Positions 35,004-46,924 are shown, counted from the first letter of the stretch. The stretch is 64,000 nt of DNA from Macrocystis pyrifera (GCA_031763025.1 JASSKH010000021.1:6528611-6592610); one strand, 5' to 3'. Made by a program: numbers and translations. The notes: a model not told the origin generated them from the sequence alone.

Positions 35004-35005
35004 GA

Positions 35006-36100
35006 GTACACCCCCCGCAAAAAAAAGCGAGTGTATAATTAATAAGGTATTTCGTAGTATTTATTATTATTACTACCATCTTAATAGCTTATACTTATGA
35101 TTCGCGCCCGTACTGACCGCCGTATGTATGAATAAGTGGTCGAAAGTTTAACATTGAGCTGGATAGTTGTTACTGTAGTGCTGGGGGGAAACCCTTCAAC
35201 AATATTGCAAAGGTCAGGAGATGTACTACTACAGCAGTACTACTACTACTGCTGTACTACGGTATACCAGGTATATATATATATATGTTTTGCCTCCATT
35301 CCATTCGGCGGTATATAATAGCTACGGAAAGGTGGTCATTTATCAGAAAAAAAAATACCGTTTTTTAAGCTTTCTTTTTTGTACTACTGTACGACGAACA
35401 CCAAAATATGTTTTTCACGTCACAAGCTCGTCCGGCACAATTACGATGCCTGCACGAAAACCAGTAGCATTTCAGAAAGCTGAAGTTAAGCCCGTTCGAA
35501 TGACCCAGGCTACACTTTTCTAATTACTCAAAAGTGCGTCCAGCGTCCAGCACGTACTCACGAAAATGGGGTAGTACTATACAAGGATGTACCTGGTAAT
35601 CGTGATAGTCTAATGAAATCCAGTCCCTTTCTAAAAAATATGTAATGCACAGTACACGGAACTGCCTACAATCATCCTGGAAAACACGCACAAGAAACCG
35701 TCTCTCGATCGTCGCTGTATCGCCTGAGCTGCGCCATTTCAAAGCAAGGCACCTCGTATGGTTGTGGGCTACAGCACGATCTCGGCGCTACTCGGTCCTG
35801 CTCGTCGCGGCGTTACCGCTGTGCCGTGCGCGACGAAGGGAAGAAAAACCAGCGCAGATCGGCATCTGATCTGCCCTATGTACCTCGTTTTACAAAGATA
35901 CAGCAGATGAGAGCTGCGCAACTCGCCAAGGCCGAGGCTAAGGCTGCTGCCGTAGCTGCCGCTGCGGCTTCTGAAGCGGAGGCCGACAGTCGCTGGCCGA
36001 ATCGAGCTGTGGAGCTGGAGGAAGCGCGGCCGACGAAACAGAAGCTGGCCCCTAAAAAGGGTGTTGTTTTGACCACCGTCGAATCTAGGCATTAGCGGTG
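35006..36100. other. Region with a possible Ala-rich exon; otherwise unassigned
   Basis: TACCAGGTA (35263) and TACCTGGTA (35592) occur, with dense CAGCAGTAC/GTACTGCTG words at 35.22-35.26 kb. A short open stretch ending …VAFQKAEVKPVRMTQATLF-stop at 35523 has coding-like composition but no context. Confidence 0.35.
35826..36095 (+). CDS. Possible Ala/Glu-rich small protein or exon
   Basis: 89 codons, ATG at 35826 to TAG at about 36093. Composition is coding-like: basic start (DEGKKNQRRSASD), YVPRFTKIQQMR, then an Ala/Glu helix-forming stretch (AKAEAKAAAVAAAAASEAEA) and a Lys-rich end. Such a charged Ala-rich helix would suit a nuclear or ribosome-associated protein, but no family is recognised. 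It stops just before a GTACCCG-rich repeat. An upstream exon is possible: the preceding plus-strand frame is open from 35645. Confidence 0.3.
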   Translation: MRDEGKKNQRRSASDLPYVPRFTKIQQMRAAQLAKAEAKAAAVAAAAASEAEADSRWPNRAVELEEARPTKQKLAPKKGVVLTTVESRH

Positions 36101-36240
36101 TACGCCGGCGAGTACCCGTCGCAAACGGGTACTCGGATACTTCTGAAAGTGAAACCCGAGCCCGTGGCGGGTAACCCGGGTTTTCAGACGAAATCAACCG
36201 GGTTTAACGAGCACTCGGGTAAACCCGGATACTCGGACAA
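36101..36240. repeat. ACCCGGGT / GGGTACTCGG repeat patch 1
   Basis: Repeated acccgggt, gggtactcgg and acccggat words in alternating orientation. Four more patches at 36955, 39765, 46925 and 47390. Confidence 0.75.
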
Positions 36241-36954
36241 ACCGTTCTCGTTTACGGTCATCAAGGGATATTGCAAACGGACAACAGTGCGTACTACGAT
36301 TTGATGTCGAATCCAGAACTACAGTATAATCATCAAACAACGACAGAGTATATTCTAAAATAAAAAATAAAACCTGCAATCGGTTTGCCTCTTGGTGTTT
36401 GTGTTCATGTTGCTTGTTGTGCATACTACCTGAAACAGTATATACGTACTCTCGTACCTGGTATTTTTTTGGCACTGCTGCACAACAAAAATGATGAGTA
36501 TGTGTACCGATGTAGAGAAAATGCCGCATTTATAGGAGTATGGTGGCGTGCGGCATATACCACCAACACCATCAACACCAACACCACCTCATAAATATAT
36601 ATGTATGGTTGCGCACAAAGAAGCAGATACCCACACCTTATCTGCGCCACAGCTATCCATAGTAGGTGGCGTTCCCAGGTCTCCATGGCGGGCAGGCGTC
36701 ATGCGGTAAAGTAAATGAGTGCCTATCTATGGTACGAGTATACATCGGTAGCAAACCCGCAGCATACCCCAATATTAGCATAACGGACACGCGTATTAAA
36801 AATAATCAGGGGGTCCACTGTGAAACCGTACAGAAGGCATGGGTATTCAGCTCTGAAAGATGGATAGTACCCCTGTCGGGCCCTGGGCCCTGCGGACCTC
36901 GTTTGGTGCCGATTTGGGAGGTATATTGTGAGACATAATACTAAACGGGGGACA

Positions 36955-37110
36955 TGTCAAACATACGGGTATACCCGAGTAGTCGAACCTGCCGAGAACC
37001 CGGGTTTTGGTCACCCCCAAAACCGGCGGGTTTCAATTCAAACCCGAACCCGTCACGGGTTTTGCCCATCCGAGTTGAACCCGCCGAGTATACCCGGGTT
37101 TCGATCATCC
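36955..37110. repeat. ACCCGGGT repeat patch 2
   Basis: gggtatacccgagt, acccgggttttgg, acccgaacccgt, tacccgggtttcg in palindromic arrangement. Confidence 0.75.
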
Positions 37111-38737
37111 AGGGCACACCTCTACCAGGCACACATACTGCCGCTGCATGGCATACGTGTGGAGTCAGTCAAACACCTCAATTTTGGAAGAAATCTCAAA
37201 ATCTATATAGCTCATCATGCATATTGCCCGGATATCGATGCGTTGTTGCATGTATCGTTCAAGTAAATATTTTCTGATCAGCGGAATCCATGCTGTTCGT
37301 GTTCGCCCTTGGTTGTTGAAGTGACTCCGAACTCATTTTACGTATACGCGATGTTGTGAGGTCGCTCAAATTTTCGTTTCTATTCCAATTTTTTTTCAAT
37401 CTCAACACAAAAAAAAATGAAAAAAAGTGCCCATTTCTCAATCAATTCGGCTCGCATTCCATTCAAGCCAATATTGGCAAAACGGCCAGGTCCATGCCAT
37501 CCGTTTGCGCTATCGATAATTTCCACCACACAAATATTGGTTGGATTATATGTATTTCGCTGTCAGACACGATCGAAATTTCTTGTATTTTCTCAAAAGC
37601 TGGATAAACCCGAAACTTGCCAATATGTTATTTAAATTCCGAAGCCGAAAGAAAAAATTAGTTTCCACACCGCTTTATCCATATACCTTATCATCAAACA
37701 AACGTGGTCCAATTCGGAAAATTGATCGACTTATTCCCGTTTCTAACGTACTACCACCCTCCGTAGTAGCATGCAAGGGCAATGCGAAAACAACACAGCA
37801 ACAAATTTCAACAACAGCGTAGCAGCAGCATACCAGAGGAGAAGTCGAACTTTGAGCTTGACACTGCAGACTGGCTGGCGTCGGAGGGCAAACGCAGCAA
37901 TTAAATTTTCATGAGCCAGAAATATGTGCGGAATATGTTACTCTGTTACCTTGTAATCGCGCGTACACAGCAGCAGACTACTATTGCGATATGCAACAGC
38001 AATGAAGGTGGCACCAACAACAACAATGCAACATCAACAAAAGCAGCAGCGTATCAGCAATATACCGGTGGTAAACTCCCAACATCAGGGAACCAACTGT
38101 TATGATGTCATTGTTCGATATTATTAGGTCGAAACCAACATTGGTCACGGCCTAGGCGTACAGGTAGGTGCTGCCACGCGGCCCACCCACCTTGGCGCTC
38201 TTGGAAAACAGACCATCGTCACGAGTTTGTTCGGGTGTCCTCGCTGAAGCCGGCAGTAGTACAGTAGTACAGTAGCAGTACTGCTGGGGTGCAGAGTTGT
38301 CGCCGTAGTTTAAAAAACGTCGCACTAGCAAACAATAGAGTCGCAGCAAGAGGGGTAGAAAAATGTCTGGTCAGCTTGATGGCGTTGGGTGCACTAATCG
38401 TTCGGCTCACACACACCGCAGACAAGATTGTCGTACACATGACGAGAAACCGCGGAACAGAACACTGCCGCCCCCAGACTTTTTTTCGTGATTGAAAACA
38501 ACGTGTGTTCCACACTACACACAGCAGATAGTTCCACACTACAGGACAGCAGCAGTATCGGCCCTCTCGTGAGAAAACAGGGTTGAAGAATATCGATCGA
38601 TAATCCCTGGTTACGTATGGTCAATAATATATTGTAGCGTAGAACCTTGAAGAGGGAAAAAGGGGGCATGTGGCCTCAGGCGCTCGCCGTCTGTAGGAAA
38701 TTGTAAGAAATTTACTGTTTGTACAGCACTACTAGTA
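37111..38737. other. No gene recognised
   Basis: AT-rich, with CAG-rich and AACAAC-rich stretches (37.79-38.07 kb) and tacagtag-type words at 38.25-38.28 kb. ORFs at 37356-37640 lack motifs. Confidence 0.35.
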
Positions 38738-38842
38738 TTACGGGGGTCCATAGTCAATAGGACCTACGGTACACACTAAAACCTATATATTTATCTATTT
38801 TTGCTAACAATATTTGGTCCTATTAACTATGGACCCCCGTAA
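38738..38842. mobile_element. MITE family A, intact reference copy
   Basis: 105 bp, ttacgggggtccatagtcaa to ttaactatggacccccgtaa, flanked by TA on both sides. Best single copy for comparing the others. Confidence 0.92.
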
Positions 38843-39764
38843 TAGTACAACAATGTCCCCTTCTCTCTTCGCCTGAATGATAAGAACGTTTTAGCCTGAA
38901 ACGTCTGATATCAGTTTGTTTGCGAGAGAGGCGATACATACTACAGTATTAATACAGATCGTTCCCATACTTCATTTTTCCCTGGATTGTCAGGCTGTCT
39001 TTTTTCGCGATATGGGGCTCTCTTTCTCTTGAGAAGGCCGGGACTGTATAGTAGTGCAGACAGAAATACCACCAATCAGTGTCCGGTGTGCTCTCACCAG
39101 CAGGTTTGTGCAGCAGATCCAGCACTCACTGTCTGCCCTTTGTCACCACCACAGGGCGGAACCAAAAGAAACGCCCGTCGTCGCCTGTTTGTCGAACGCT
39201 TGCTCCTCTGGAGTGTCGTACGAATCATATGGTAGCGTGGGAGAGGGCGCACACGGAAGGGGGCGCAGCTACTACTGCGGCTACAGTGATGTGCACCACG
39301 CAGCGTATGGGCTACGAGCCTGGTGTGTGAAGTGAAAGGCAGCTGTGTGTACCAGCTATATACTGATAGCTATTGGTCTTGGCGGTGGTCACTTAGTCAC
39401 TTGGTGGCACCTGGCGGAAGAGAGGGGTAGACACAAGCAACACGTGACTCACCAGCAAACTCACCCTAAGAGTGGACGGTTTTGACGTCTGTTTCGGTGA
39501 CTCAGACCTCAGACGACGTTGGGATTGATCCCGTCGTAGACAAATTACGATATAATATATTTTACGGGGTGTATCAATATCATATGTGATGTGGTAAGTG
39601 CATAGGTGATGTCGGGCTTCGGGGCAATATTATACCACCCGATCTCATATTGTAACAAAATACTCGGAACATTCAACAACGAACGGGTTGCGTGGGCAAC
39701 TACACAATCACTCTTCTTATTTGCTGTTAATAGAGTTGCACCCCGGCCTCATTTATTTGGAACC
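38843..39764. other. No gene recognised
   Basis: Three overlapping 80-90-codon plus-strand ORFs at 38987-39335, none with recognisable motif; one reads C-x2-C pairs (RCALTSRFVQQ…) only by chance. Confidence 0.3.
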
Positions 39765-39948
39765 GCGGGTACTCGACCGGGTCGGGGGGGGTTGAGCCGG
39801 AACCGGAACCGGGTACCCGGGTCGCAGGAGACACGGACACCCGGATACCCGGGTACCCGGATTGACTAAGCCGGAACCGGGACGGGTACCCGGGTCGCTG
39901 GAGACACGGATACCCGGATACCCGAGTACCCGGGTACGCGGATTACCA
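39765..39948. repeat. CCCGGATACCCGGGTACCCG repeat patch 3
   Basis: Two near-identical halves: accgggtacccgggtcgcag…gagacacggacacccggata and gacgggtacccgggtcgctg…gagacacggatacccggata, i.e. a ~65-bp tandem duplication built from the 8-bp word. Confidence 0.85.
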
Positions 39949-39959
39949 TACACTATTTC

Positions 39960-40438
39960 GCACCTCGGATAACGTAACACTTAACGTTTTATGTTAAAAA
40001 GCCGTAACATCACCTTACTATTAATATTACGTCAACTACTTTCTGGATTTTGTGATAACATAGGGTTAGTGTGTTATGACAGTGGCGGGCAATCGCGTAA
40101 CATTATGTTATAGTGTTTTACCTTGATCCCGTACTGACCGCAGTATATGTGTTACGCGGTGTTAGGGTATATGCAGCCCATAGCGAGTATCTGGTATCAG
40201 TTAATTCTTTCTGGCTATCGTAACACACGTCAAAGGGATAAGGCGCATGGTCAATTAAACGTCAACATTAAGATACCGTGTTAGCGACATCATATCAGCC
40301 CATAGCGAGTAGCCTTATGTTAGTGTGTCAACGGGATTCTTACTTGCTACCATAACATCCTTCAGACGGATAACGCACACGGTCAAATACACGCGTACAT
40401 AGCACTATGTTAGTTTGTTATTATTAGTAAAATTTCTA
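39960..40438. repeat. Degenerate ~130-bp TAAC/GTTA-rich satellite, left part
   Basis: Landmarks tggctatcgtaacacacgtc (40211) and tgctaccataacatccttca (40349), and cccatagcgagta at 40178 and 40300, give a 122-137-bp period. Rich in aacgttaa, gttatgttac and similar inverted words. Continues at 44625 beyond the inserted elements. Confidence 0.65.
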
Positions 40439-40830
40439 TTACGGGGGTACATAGTTAATAAGACCTATGGTATACACAAAAACCTGCTGGTATATAGATA
40501 CAACTATAATTACGATTTTTGAGGTCGTTGTCACTTGCTAGCTCTTGGCAGACAGACCGACTGATAGACAGCTCTTCGCGAACAGCCCTTCTTCTTTGAA
40601 ACAGCCGAACAGCCAAACAGTCAAACAACCTTTCTTCTTTCTTCTTCGCAAACTGCAACCAATAGACAGCTCTTCGCACAATGCCTAGAAGAGGCGTCTC
40701 GCCTTCGACGAACGGCATCTAGATGCAGCTGTAGGCGGCCAAGCTGCTTGCTGCTGTCTGCTGGTGCTGCAACCCCCGCCTCTCTAATCCCCACGCCCCC
40801 TAAGCTCACCTCCCCCTCGTCGAGAGGCGC

Positions 40831-41094
40831 GTGGTCCTCGCCCTCTGGCAAGAGAGCGGCAACGACAAAGACGACCTGGTGCCGACTGTTGTTTGCGACC
40901 GGTGCACGGACCAGCACTTACTTACTTGCCCAAGAACTCCGCGCCTGGTGGCAAAAACGTGGCCTTCGCCACCTGCGAGGATCTCATGTGCGATGGTGGC
41001 GGGATCATCCTGTATTGGGCAACCAACTGCGAGTTATGTGCTCGCCCGATCAAGGAAGGGACTGTCTCGTACCCCCTCGAGACTGCTGACAGTG
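40831..41094 (+). CDS. Segment A of block gene (copy 2)
   Basis: From ATG 40831 the frame reads …NDKDDLVPTVVCDRCTDQHLLTCPRTP…; the frame that holds CEDLMCDGG and CELCARPIKEGT is a different one, entered after about 40893. Copy 1 has an extra C that joins its ATG to the CELC frame instead. Near the end the codon before the donor changes CAC (His) to GAC (Asp) relative to copy 1, and CPTN becomes WATN. Donor GTGAGT at 41095. These changes argue that one or both copies are not under constraint. Confidence 0.35.
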
Positions 41095-43620
41095 GTGAGT
41101 GTCTTGGGTCTATTGTTGAATGCTGTATGTTGCCAGTACGTTTTTTGGGGGTTTTCAATTGCCTTTTTGCATACAAACCTACCTCAAAGCGTTTATTATT
41201 TTTTGGACTCATCCATGCTCGTTCTTTCCCCTTCGTGCGTTGCGTCGGCTCCTCTTACACAGTGCACGCGAACGCGCACATGCACAACTGTTTGCGGGAC
41301 GTGAACGAAGGAACGGAGGATTCAGCTGTCGCCGTCACCGCACCGAACGATGTGAGTGCTGCTGCTACTGTGGTGCATTTTCGGTGCACATGATTTCTGT
41401 GTGTACATGTTTTGGTGACCCTACGTACCCCCTTTGCTCGTTTTCGGCTGTTGCTGCTGCTGCTGCTGTCAGCGCCACGCCATGAGTGCTGCTGCTGTGC
41501 ACCTGCTGCTCCTGTGCACTTGCTGCTGCTGTGCACTAGCTGCTGCTGTAGTGCTGCTGCGTTGTTGCCGTGCATCATGCTGGAAGTGTACATATTTTCG
41601 GATCGTCAATAAAATTCCGTAGGTTTCGCGATGGCGGCATGCTAGGGTACATCATGCTTTTTTTCTTCCATATTTTCATATCGTTGCTACGCTGCTGCTG
41701 CTGCTGCTGCCAACGCTGCTGCTGCCAACGCTGCGGCGATTCATTGCAGCTTCTGCTGCTGCTAATGCTGTACCAGGTAGCTGCTTCTGCTGCTGCTAAT
41801 GCTGCCGCAATATCCACTGACTGCTGAATGTTCGTATGTACTCGGATTATTGTTTTTATTGGTCGTTTTTGTACCCAAATTGTTCTTTTGATACGTGAAA
41901 AATATTTTTGTCGTTTTGCTCCTGCATTTTGCGTACGTACTGCTTTTTCTCGTTTTTGGCTTGATTTTTTTTTCCTATATCGTTGCTACGTTGCTATGCT
42001 GCTGCTTGCTGCTGCTGTGGTGCTGCTGCGTGGTTGCCGTACATCATGCTGCACTTGTGTGTGTACATATTCTGTATCGTCACTGAATTTCCGTAGGTTT
42101 TGCGATCGCGGCATACCAGGGTACATAGTTTTTTCTTCTTCCTTATTTTCATATCGTTGCTATGTTGCTGCTGCCAACGCGGATTATTGTTTTTGTTGGC
42201 CATTTTTGTACCCAAATGTTTTTTTTTATACGTCAAAAAAATATTTTGGTCGTTTTGCTCCTGCATTTTGCGTACGAACTACTTTTTCTCGTATTTTAGC
42301 TTTTGATTCTTTTCGTATTGTTACTTCGTATGCTGCTGCTGCGTTGTTGCCGTACAGCATGCGGGGTTGGGTCTATCTTTAGTGAGGTACCAAAAATACT
42401 TTTCGGACGGACTCGGGGTACATACTTTTTTTCTTCCTTCTATTCATATCGTTGCTATGCTGCTGCTGCTGCTGCCAACGCTGTGGCGATCCGTTGCTGC
42501 TTCTGCTGCTGCTGCTGCTGCTGCTGTTATTAATAGTGGTGCCGCAACATTCACTGAATTGAATGTTCGTATGTACTCGGATAATTGTGTTTCTTGGTCG
42601 TTTTGTCGTTTTGTGGCGCTGCTGCGTTGTTCCCGTACACATCATGCTGGACATGATTCGTGTGCCTATTACACTTGTGCGTGTGTACATATTTCTCTAT
42701 CGTCAACGATTTTTTTTGTGGTGTTGCTGCGTTGTTGCCGTACATCATGCTGGACGTGATTTGTGTGTGTATTACACTCGTGTGTGTGTACATATTTCTG
42801 TATCGTCAATACTTTATTTATGTACGTTTTGCGATTGCGGCAGACCAGGGTACATAGTTTTTTTCTTCCTTATTTTCACATCGTTGCTATGCTGCTGCTG
42901 CAGCCAACGTTGCGGCGATCCGTTGCTGTTGCTGCTGCTGCTGCTGCTAATGCTAATAATAATGCTGCCGCAATATTCACTGGATGTTCGCATGTACTCG
43001 GATTATTGTTTTTCTTGATCGTTTTTTTGTACCTAAATGGTCGTTTGAGTACCTGGAAAAAATATTTTGGTCATTTTGCAGCTGCATTTTGCGTACGTAC
43101 TGCTTTTTCTCGTTTTGGGCTTCGTTCTTTCCATATCGCTGCTACGCTGCTGTGGTGCTACTGCTGCGTTGTACATCATGTTGGTCATTTGTGTGTACAT
43201 ATTTTTGTTTCGCCAATGAAATTCCGTAGTTTTTGCGGTCGCGGCATACCAGGGTACATACTTTGTTTCCTCTTTTTTATCATATATTTGCTATGCCGCT
43301 ACTGCTGCCAACGCTGCGGCGATCCATTGCTGCTTCTGCTGCTGCTAATGTTGCTAATGCTGCCGCAACCACTGCTCGAAGTCGTTGCTGCTGCTGCTGC
43401 TGCTGCTGCGGCTGGTACTGCTAATGCTGGCTCAATATCCACTGATTGTTCTTATGTATTCGGATTACTGTTTTTCTTGGTCGTTTTTGCACCCAAATGG
43501 TCGTTTTGGTCCGTTAAAAAAATATTTGGCCGTTTTCCTGCTGCGTTTTACGCATGTACTTGCTGCTTCTGCTGCTGCTGCCGTCGTATAGCAAGCGGTT
43601 ACGTACTGCTGTTGTGCCGC
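41095..43620. repeat. Intron-like array of CTG-containing units (copy 2)
   Basis: Same order of units as 3793-6318; CTG counts differ at most positions (for example fewer units near 41450, more near 42520 and 42935), a direct view of microsatellite change since the duplication. Confidence 0.75.
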
Positions 43621-43718
43621 TGTAGAGCAGTACAAATAATGAACTCTGCCCCCCTTCCCCTCCCCCGCCATTCCCTGCACGCCACTCCCGCCCCGCGCAC
43701 CCTGTTTACTTCGATCAG

Positions 43719-43881
43719 GTCGGTGGCAAGTGCTACAACTGCCGCCTGACGGACTCCACCATCAAAGACGGAGACATCATCACCAAGCGCAAAAAGACTC
43801 CCTTCCATTTCGCCTGCTCCAGGGCTTCGCGGAATTCCGAAGCAGTACGCCAAGCAGATTGTCTCCATCCAGGACGAATGA
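43719..43881 (+). CDS. Segment B of block gene: C-x2-C-x21-H-x2-C motif (copy 2)
   Basis: Same reading as 6412-6574 (VGGKCYNCRLTDSTIKDGD…TPFHFAC), with one substitution (IIIK to IITK), then the same shift to the frame ending KQYAKQIVSIQDE and TGA at 43879-43881. The retained motif with few changes in two copies is compatible with either recent duplication or mild constraint. Confidence 0.4.
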
Positions 43882-44333
43882 GAGGCAACAAATTGTTCCC
43901 ACATTTCCCAAAATCACGATTATTTCTCCCTACACATACCCAACGGGTTCAACAGCGAACAGATCCACATTCTGGGCCTCCCGCCTCGTTACTACAGCAG
44001 CCTGGAAGACTATTTACGTATCATGTCTCATCCAAACTCCTATGCTGGCTAAATCAAAATCGCGGCCGCCCAGCAACTATACAACATTTCCATAACCGTT
44101 GTCGTCGCCGGCACTGCTGCTTTCCCCTCTGTCCCGAACCTTCCTTGAAACAACAGCATGTATGTTGTATATCATCCACATGCCATGCACTACTCCACTC
44201 TCTCCCCGCACTGATGAAAGATGTTATCCTTATTGTTAGACGAATGTCATTCTTACTCTTGCGTCACCCGATCTTACGTTTCACATTACATTCACAAATA
44301 AACGCGATTATTACATCCTTCACCATTTCTTAC

Positions 44334-44532
44334 ACAAATACATTTAATTTGGTTGGCTTTGGGTATTGCCCCAATTGCAATATAACTGCAATTGGCGTCA
44401 TAACATTTAGTTTGGTTGGCTTTGGGCTATTAACCCAATTGCAATATAACTGCAATTGGCGTCAAAGCCCAAAGCCAACCAAAACTGCAATTGGCGTCAT
44501 AGCCCAAAGCCAACCAAACTAAATGTATTTGT
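44334..44532. mobile_element. Palindromic element D, copy 2 (expanded)
   Basis: As 7027-7161, with an additional internal aacatttagtttggttggct…ggcgtca unit of about 63 bp. Confidence 0.75.
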
Positions 44533-44624
44533 ACAAGAAACGACGGAATACCCACTCCGAAGGAAAGCCTTGTACTTACCTATTTTTACTAAAAAATGGT
44601 CCCGTTACCTATGGACCCCCGTAA

Positions 44625-46065
44625 TAGTGGCTATCGTAACACACGTTAGAGGGATGAGGTACATGGCCAATGCAACGTTAACGTTAATTATGTTACCGCG
44701 TACCAGCCGCAGCAGCAGTCCGTATCGAGCGATGTCGTGTGAGGGTGTTACGGAAGTCTTCCTACGATAACGCACGTCAAACGGATAGCTTAATATGATG
44801 GATAAAACACTAACATTATGCCAATGTGTTAGCTCATATGCAATGTATGTAGTGACACAAGTTAGCAAATAGCGTACACCCCCAATCTAACGTCAACATT
44901 ATGTTACTGCCGTGTTAACTCGTACATGCGAGTGTGCAGATTACTGTTGTTACGTTATAGATGGAAAACGTACTGTGTTATAGATGGATAACGTTTTGAC
45001 GGGGTTTTCAGAAAAAATAGGCGTTTTTTTTTTTCGCGGGGATCCCTCCTAAATATCCCGTTTTGGGGGGTTTTTTAGCACATGGATGCGTTTCTTTACC
45101 GGGGATGCTATGTTATCTTCCCTTTCGGGGATATTTTTTGTAGATATCTCCTACCGGGATGTCCGCGAAATTGGATAACACGGCAACGTTATGTTGTTCC
45201 CACACGCCGCTTTATACCACTAACACAGGCAACACGTGTCATGTTAGATGTGAGGAAGATCCAAAGGGTAGGGTAGTAACATTACGTTAGAACGACTTCG
45301 GCCCCAATGGTAACTCAGTAACATATTGGTAGACCCGGATTGATTTTTATGGTAACACGGTAACGGAATGTTTACCATCAGATCTTTACTGACGGTAACA
45401 CCGTAACATAAATGTTACAGAGACTTCCGCATTTAGGTTAACATCCTAACTTAATAATACGTATGGGCCAGCTGAGACTGTAACGTATCTTACGTACGTC
45501 AAGCGTCACGTTGCCCGAGCCTAAGGCAATCAGACGGGGGGTCCAGATAACGTAGTGTTAGTAGCACTGGTCACTGCGTTATGTTACGTTAGTGTGTGTT
45601 ATCTGCAACACAATGTTATGTGTTAGTAGCGCTGGCGAACATGGTAACGTTATGTCAGGGTATAATGTCTAACACTGCGTCGGCAATAACATTATATTAT
45701 CGTGTTCGTAAATATATATGCAGATATCGATCTGGGCATGTTGAAGTGATGGCGTACGTATTTGGTCAAAGCCTAACCCTGTGTTCCAGTGTTAGTTGAA
45801 GGACTCATCACGGCACAACATAGTGTTACTGTACCAGAGCTGGATGAGACCGAGCAGCAACATAACGTTACGGCACGTGCACGTTCGAGGGTTTCCAGTT
45901 AACACTGCCGTGGTGTTGCCGCGTTACCGTGATCGCTCCTCTATTAATGGTGCTAACACTACTTCTGCTAGTACATTACCAAGTTCCTGTGACAGGCCCC
46001 ACAACGTGGATAAGTGTTGCCCGAGTGTTACATTGTCCGAGGTGTGCACTATTAGCAAATAGTGC
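44625..46065. repeat. Degenerate ~130-bp TAAC/GTTA-rich satellite, right part
   Basis: Continuation of 39960-40438: tggctatcgtaacacacgtt at 44628 and ttcctacgataacgcacgtc at 44759 (131-bp step), then increasingly diverged DNA still dense in aacattatgttac and gttaacgttaa words. Short ORFs here are chance. Confidence 0.6.
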
Positions 46066-46160
46066 TATTTGCTTGCTTTTAGTATTATGATACTGTTTTG
46101 TCGTTTTCCTGGACTTTGGGACGTGGTTTTTCTGTTTGGTGTGTTTCTGGTTTGTTTTCT

Positions 46161-46162
<2 letters not shown>

Positions 46163-46195
<33 letters not shown>
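46163..46195. repeat. Poly-G run (33 nt)
   Basis: 33 consecutive G on the plus strand; expected to form stacked G-quadruplexes and to be length-unstable. Confidence 0.9.
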
Positions 46196-46924
46196 CTGGG
46201 TTGGGGATGGCGTTTTGCGCATTTTGTCCTGCCTACACCCCTCGCTCAGTGTCGGGGCTGGTGTAGGTAATCGGCCACTCGTTTGTGACCCAGGACGCGT
46301 TTTCAGGGTTAGTTGTTGGCTGGGTTTATAGTAGGTGGTTCTTGCCGTCTTCCGTGTTATTTTTCTTCTCGTTTTGGTATTCACTTTTCGCTTTTTCATG
46401 CATATTCCTCGCCTCTCCCCCCCTGCGGGTGGCGTGGCGATGTTTTTCGTTGACGCTTTCTTCCTGCCCCTGAAGGCTACTTTCATTTTTTTTAACGTGC
46501 GTCACCGGCTTTGTTGCCTTGCCCTTCAGAGGTGTGGGAGTGGGCTTTGAGGAGCCACATCTTCAACTCATGTTCTAGTTCGTGGAATCGGGGTTTCCAT
46601 AAATTTCCCATATAATTATGCCTATACGGCTCATCAGAGGGTTTATTTTGTTATGATACTGCTTTGTATGAGGTTGAAAGCCCGGTAATTACCTGGGTTC
46701 AGGCACTGTGGGAACGTATTCGTAGCACTTGGAAGGCGTATCTTGGGTGGAAAACCAGAGACGCACGAGCTTGGTCTCAGTCTCCGCGTGCACGGAAGGA
46801 ATAAAACTGCTCTTCTTGTATCTCTGAGCAAACATCACACGTGAGTACCAACGAGTACCGACTTAATAGACAAACCTGTCCAGGGATACAACGTGTCCCG
46901 CATGCTTGATCTAAACACTAGCAT
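46196..46924. other. Unassigned
   Basis: ORFs at 46085-46550 on both strands exist because of the G/C run and pyrimidine-rich DNA; no motif. Confidence 0.35.

Larger units (their letters stand above)
30880..35005 (+). mobile_element. Dead non-LTR retrotransposon (LINE), interrupted by two SINEs and two MITEs
   Basis: Plus-strand pieces in the correct order: an upstream region (TVNDIIVKTAEPERVTAVDS… near 30910), RT segments at 32.40-33.35 kb, C-terminal segments at 34.07-34.56 and 34.71-35.00 kb, then a short A-rich tail. Reading frames shift repeatedly and stops are frequent. Insertions at 31615-31694 (MITE B), 32087-32395 (SINE, minus), 33731-34067 (SINE, plus) and 34601-34707 (MITE A) can be lifted out to restore continuity of the coding order. 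The 5' border is uncertain. Confidence 0.85.
40493..44574 (+). mobile_element. 4-kb duplicated block, copy 2
   Basis: tatagatacaact … gaaagccttgta, the same limits as copy 1 at 3190-7202, same orientation, 37 kb apart. Differences include fewer CTG units near 41450, an extra repeat in palindrome D and scattered substitutions. Its clean position inside a MITE gives both borders and shows copy 2 is younger than that MITE. Confidence 0.88.
40439..44624. mobile_element. MITE family A copy split by the 4-kb block
   Basis: Left half 40439-40485 (ttacgggggtacatagttaa … aaaaacct), right half 44576-44624 (ttacctatttttact … ctatggacccccgtaa), TA flanking both outer ends. Everything between is block copy 2 plus a few bases (gctgg at 40486-40490). 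Confidence 0.88.

Noticed and set aside
40493..44574. Second copy of the block as pure assembly duplication
   Set aside because: It carries many private substitutions and indels and different flanks, and it interrupts a MITE; an assembly artefact is unlikely though not excluded.
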